Assembly (NCBI RefSeq): GCF_900116195.1
Contig: NZ_FOZW01000001.1
Location: 847,104 to 911,103 of the forward strand
Source of the DNA: Alloyangia pacifica
GTDB lineage: Bacteria; Pseudomonadota; Alphaproteobacteria; Rhodobacterales; Rhodobacteraceae
Direction: 5' to 3'
Length of the DNA stretch: 64,000 nt
Of the stretch, positions 61,118-64,000 are shown in pieces. A model generated the notes under the pieces. The model saw only the letters and a program-made list of their open reading frames with translations. It made no database searches and was not told where the DNA came from. Position 1 is the stretch's first letter. The number at the start of each line of letters is the position of its first letter. A program made the position numbers and the translations under genes.

Positions 61118-62821
61118 ATGACAGACCAATCCACCGTCACCGCCGGGGGGGCGATCTTCCCCCGGCTGAAGGCGCTCGGCGTGGACTATGTCTTCGCCAA
61201 TTCCGGCACCGACTTCCCGCCGATCATCGAGGGGCTGGCGCAGGCCGCCGCCGAGGGCATCGAGCTGCCGCAGGCGCTGACCATGCCGCATGAGCACGCG
61301 GCACTGGGCATGGCGCATGGCTACTACCTGATGACCGGCAAGGCGCAGGCGGTGATGCTGCACACCAACGTCGGGCTGGCCAATGGTGCCATCGGCGCGA
61401 TCAACGCCGCCTGCGAGCACGTGCCGATGATCCTCATGTCGGGCCGCACCCCGGTCACCGAGGCGGGCCGCTTCGGCGCCCGCACCGTGCCGATCGGCTG
61501 GGGACAGGAGATGCGCGACCAGGCGGCGCTGGTGCGCGAGGCCGCGAAGTGGGAGTACGAGCTGAAATTTCCTGAGCAGGTGCCCGGCCTGCTGGACCGC
61601 GCCCATGCCATCGCCAATTCCACCCCCAAGGGGCCGGTTTATCTGTCGATCCCGCGCGAGGTGCTCTGCGAGCCCGTGCCCACCGACGGACTGGATGCCG
61701 CCCCCTCCATGGCCGCCTCCGAGGCCGCGCCGAACCCCGAGGCCATCGCCACGCTCGCCCGCTGGCTGGCAGGCGCCGAATTCCCGCTGATCATCGCGCA
61801 GCGCGGCTCGGGCGACGCCGAGAGCTTCGCGGCCTTCTCGAAGTGGGCCGAGGAGTGGGGCATCGCGGTCTGCTCGTGGTGGGCGACGCATCTCGCCATC
61901 CCCACCGACCACCCCTGCCACGTCGGCGCCGATCCCGGACCCTGGCTGGACGAGGCCGACGTAGTGCTGATCCTCGACTGCCTCGCCCCCTGGATGCCCG
62001 ACGCCCACGCACCCCGCGCCGGAGCGAAGGTGACCAACATGGGGCCGGACCCGATCTTCTCGCGCTTCCCGGTGCGCAACTTCCGCTCGGACCTGTCGAT
62101 CACCGGCGAGAACGCCCGGACCATCCCGGCGCTGATCGCGGCCATGGCGGATCTGCCGAAGGGCGCGCACATCGCGCCCCGCCGCGCCCGGCTCGCCGAG
62201 TCCACGGCGCGCGCCCGGCAGGTGCAGACAGAGGCGGCACAGCCGCAGGGCGATCTGCTGACCAAGCCCGCCGTCAGCCGCATCCTCGGCGAGGCCCTCG
62301 ACGCGCAAGAGGCCCCCTCCTCGGTCTTTTCCGAGCTCGGCACCATGCTGGGCCCGCTGCCGCGCCGCGCGCATCGCTCGTGGTTCCAGGAGCCGCATTC
62401 TGGCGGGCTCGGCTGGTCCTTCCCCGCGGCGCTCGGCGCGCAACTCGCCGATCCGGAGCGGATCTGCGTCGCGACGCTCGGCGATGGCAGCTACATGTTC
62501 GCCAACCCCGTGGCCTGCCACCAGATCGCCGAGGCGCTGGCGCTGCCGATCCTCATCGTGATCCTCAACAACGCCGAATGGGGCGCGGTGCGCGCCTCGG
62601 TGACCGGACTCTACCCCGATGGCGCGGCGGGCCGCGCCAATGTCATGCCGCTCACCGGCCTCGCGCCGAGCCCGGACTTCTGCAAGGTTGCAGAGGCCAG
62701 CAATGCCTGGGCCCGCGCCGTAGAGACGCCGGACACGCTGCGCCCGGCCCTCGACGCCGCTCTCAAAGTAATCCGAGAGGAGCGGCGCTGCGCGCTGCTC
62801 AACGTGCGCATCGCCGGCTGA
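61118..62821 (+). CDS. Thiamine-diphosphate-dependent 2-keto-acid decarboxylase-like enzyme
   Basis: A 567-residue enzyme of the acetolactate synthase/benzoylformate decarboxylase family. The PYR domain holds the activating Glu59 in MPHEHAALGMAHGYY, and the PP domain has GDGSYMFANP and NNAEWGAV (about residues 455-491), the ThDP/Mg motif. The VKSRTP-type flavin and acetolactate residues were not identified. The gene is last in the operon after a TRAP importer and aldehyde dehydrogenase; decarboxylation of an imported 2-keto acid to an aldehyde is the simplest role, but carboligase or oxalyl-CoA-type activity is not excluded. Confidence 0.85.
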   Translation: MTDQSTVTAGGAIFPRLKALGVDYVFANSGTDFPPIIEGLAQAAAEGIELPQALTMPHEHAALGMAHGYYLMTGKAQAVMLHTNVGLANGAIGAINAACEHVPMILMSGRTPVTEAGRFGARTVPIGWGQEMRDQAALVREAAKWEYELKFPEQVPGLLDRAHAIANSTPKGPVYLSIPREVLCEPVPTDGLDAAPSMAASEAAPNPEAIATLARWLAGAEFPLIIAQRGSGDAESFAAFSKWAEEWGIAVCSWWATHLAIPTDHPCHVGADPGPWLDEADVVLILDCLAPWMPDAHAPRAGAKVTNMGPDPIFSRFPVRNFRSDLSITGENARTIPALIAAMADLPKGAHIAPRRARLAESTARARQVQTEAAQPQGDLLTKPAVSRILGEALDAQEAPSSVFSELGTMLGPLPRRAHRSWFQEPHSGGLGWSFPAALGAQLADPERICVATLGDGSYMFANPVACHQIAEALALPILIVILNNAEWGAVRASVTGLYPDGAAGRANVMPLTGLAPSPDFCKVAEASNAWARAVETPDTLRPALDAALKVIREERRCALLNVRIAG

Positions 62822-62836
62822 GGCGGGGCGCTCTCT

Positions 62837-62896
62837 GCCCGGCGGCATTTCTGTCGGTGCCGCCGGGCTTGCGTATTTTCAAAGAGAAGAAGCGGC
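62837..62896 (+). terminator. Stem-loop and GTATTTT box after the ThDP enzyme gene (dispersed element copy 4)
   Basis: An 11-bp perfect stem GCCCGGCGGCA/TGCCGCCGGGC (62837-62868) with a ten-base loop, followed by TTGCGTATTTTC and AAAGAGAAGAAG. The second part is nearly identical to copy 1 (GCGTATTTTGAAAGAGAAGAAG). Its place at the end of an 11-kb transcript supports a terminator role for the element. Confidence 0.65.
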
Positions 62897-63600
62897 TGGG
62901 CCGCGCCCGGGAGCCCAGCCTCGCATGTCGGCTGCGCCGCGGTACGGAGCCCCGTCGCAGGGCCGGGTGCCGCCGGTGCCGGCCAACGCAAGGGCTGCGC
63001 GCGGCGGTGAAGCCAGGTCCCGCCGTTCCTGAGCGCGCTGTCGCCCGGCAAGCGGGGCGTCGACGCCCGGTCAAGGCGCGTGCGATCCGACAAAGACAGA
63101 ACGACCGTCTGCCGCCCCCCGTGCCTGATGTCAGAAGGGCTGACGACGCGCAGTTCTGAACCTCCTGCCGCGGGAGCGGCGAGGGTCTCGCAGGCACTGC
63201 GAGTGCACGCGGAGCACGCCGGGCCGGCATCGGCGTCACAGCTGCCGAACGCCCCTTCACCGGTGACGATCGGGGCGCGGGCCGCCTGCTGGACCACGCG
63301 GGATCGATGCGGCGCAGGCCAATCTGCGCCGCATGATCGTCGGGGCACCCTCCTCTCCCGGTGGGTGCCCGGCGCGCCAATTAGGGCGGCGGCCAAGGGC
63401 GGCTCCGGAGGCCCCGCGATCGTGGGCACCAAGGGCGGACCTCCGGCGCGACCCGGCAGGCGAAGGTCTTCTGCCCGAGACATCCCGGACGCCCGTCGCA
63501 GAGCGCTCGGGCCCCGCGTTTTCCGGGCACCGCCACGGCAGGTGGCGCAGCGCGCGGGCGGCCTCTTTTGCCCAGACCCGCGCAGCCCTGCCTTGCGATC
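62897..63600. other. 700-bp region without a convincing gene
   Basis: Several long open frames cross this stretch on both strands, but their products are Arg/Pro/Ser-rich, without a recognisable family, and none has a good ribosome site. A perfect 11-bp inverted repeat, ATGCGGCGCAG-N6-CTGCGCCGCAT, is at 63307-63334. It may be a decayed gene, a long untranslated region or a non-coding RNA locus; the sequence does not decide. Confidence 0.4.
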
Positions 63601-64000
63601 TCAGGACGCGGCCGCGGCCAGCCCCTGATCGAGATCGGCGATGATGTCGGCCACGTCCTCGATGCCGATCGAGATGCGCACCACGTTGGGCGCCGCCCCC
63701 GCCTGCACCTGCTGCTCCGGTTCGAGCTGGCGGTGGGTCGTGGAGGCGGGATGGATGATCAGGCTGCGCGTATCGCCGAGGTTGGCCACGTGGCTGAAGA
63801 GCTGCAGGCTGTCCACCAGCTTCACGCAGGCATCATAGCCGCCCTTGATCGCAACGGTGAAAAGCGCCCCGGCGCCCTTGGGAACGACGCGCTGCGCCCG
63901 CTCGTGCCAGGGCGAGGACGGCAGGCCGGCATAGGTCACCGCCTCGACGCGCGGGTCTTTTTCCAGCCATTCGGCCACCGCCTGGGCGTTGCGCACATGG
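63601..64000 (-). CDS. O-acetylhomoserine sulfhydrylase-like enzyme, C-terminal part
   Basis: The last 130 or so residues of a Cys/Met-metabolism PLP enzyme; the N-terminus lies beyond the window. Visible family segments are VEAVTYAGLPSSPWHERAQ, GAGALFTVAIKGG, LFSHVANLGDTRSLIIHPAS and THRQLEPEQQ, then NVVRISIGIEDVADIIADLDQGL. The SHVANLGDTRSLIIHP motif matches O-acetylhomoserine aminocarboxypropyltransferase (MetY/MetZ) enzymes that make homocysteine directly from sulfide. The Lys that binds PLP is upstream of the window. Confidence 0.85.
   Translation of the reverse strand, partial: HVRNAQAVAEWLEKDPRVEAVTYAGLPSSPWHERAQRVVPKGAGALFTVAIKGGYDACVKLVDSLQLFSHVANLGDTRSLIIHPASTTHRQLEPEQQVQAGAAPNVVRISIGIEDVADIIADLDQGLAAAAS

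Noticed and set aside
62611..63483. Long minus-strand frame crossing the end of the ThDP gene and the following gap
   Set aside because: Antisense to a well-supported enzyme over part of its length and low-complexity Arg/Pro/Ser product.

Overview
This 64 kb window is high-GC chromosomal DNA from an alphaproteobacterium of the order Rhodobacterales (Rhodobacteraceae/Roseobacteraceae; a Salipiger-like genome is possible, but the genus is a guess). The reasons are gene content and order (lptF-lptG-lptD-surA-pdxA-rsmA; hemP, imelysin, di-heme oxidoreductase, bfd and bfr together; DUF3422, DUF1513 and DUF4112 proteins; several TRAP and branched-chain type ABC transport genes), strongly GC-biased third codon positions, frequent GTG/TTG starts, many 4-nt ATGA/GTGA overlaps, and short GC-rich intergenic elements ending in a CCCCGGCGTATTTT-like box. 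No rRNA, tRNA, CRISPR array, prophage, insertion sequence or plasmid function was found.

Layout. 1-6.1 kb: end of an unknown gene, YqaE/Pmp3 and DUF4112 membrane proteins, ndk, an ABC-F ATPase, a small RTX-repeat protein, a MarC-like membrane protein, a membrane-anchored retropepsin-like protease and a Crp/Fnr regulator. 6.7-9.0 kb: pepA, a VOC protein and holC on the minus strand. 9.2-16.7 kb: the outer-membrane biogenesis run lptF-lptG-lptD-surA-pdxA-rsmA. 16.9-26.4 kb: mltG, fabF, a glycosyltransferase, DUF3422, LysR/cupin, a small lipoprotein, DUF1275, lipA and a peroxiredoxin. 26.4-32.5 kb: an eight-gene minus-strand iron cluster (micro-ORF, hemP, irpA, bfd, bfr, DUF1111 di-heme protein, a second imelysin, DUF1513), preceded by a double inverted repeat that may be an iron-responsive operator. 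Divergent from it is an SbcCD-like metallophosphoesterase/ATPase pair.

36.5-46.7 kb: a DsbA-fold isomerase and a micro-ORF, each behind a Pho-box-like array of three 11-bp repeats; a MarR/MFS divergent pair; a 2-oxoglutarate-type oxygenase; a MOFRL glycerate kinase beside a degenerate NDP-forming acyl-CoA synthetase-like protein; a lipocalin-like lipoprotein; rlmE and a Ppx/GppA phosphatase. 46.9-50.9 kb: a sulfotransferase-like gene and a four-gene one-carbon set (virulence-factor domain protein, MTHFR-like, HAD phosphatase, methyltetrahydrofolate methyltransferase). 51.1-62.8 kb: a catabolic island with an AraC regulator divergent from a five-gene ABC importer, an aromatic-type aldehyde dehydrogenase, a three-gene TRAP transporter and a benzoylformate-decarboxylase-like ThDP enzyme. 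This layout suggests uptake of an organic acid, non-oxidative decarboxylation of a 2-keto acid and oxidation of the resulting aldehyde. The last 780 bp before a partial O-acetylhomoserine sulfhydrylase-like gene show no convincing gene.

The observations most worth following are the paired Pho-box-like arrays (one ahead of a 32-residue micro-ORF), the acyl-CoA synthetase relative that has lost its phosphohistidine loop, the nested reading frames and small gene in the iron operon, and the dual-transporter keto-acid/aldehyde island.
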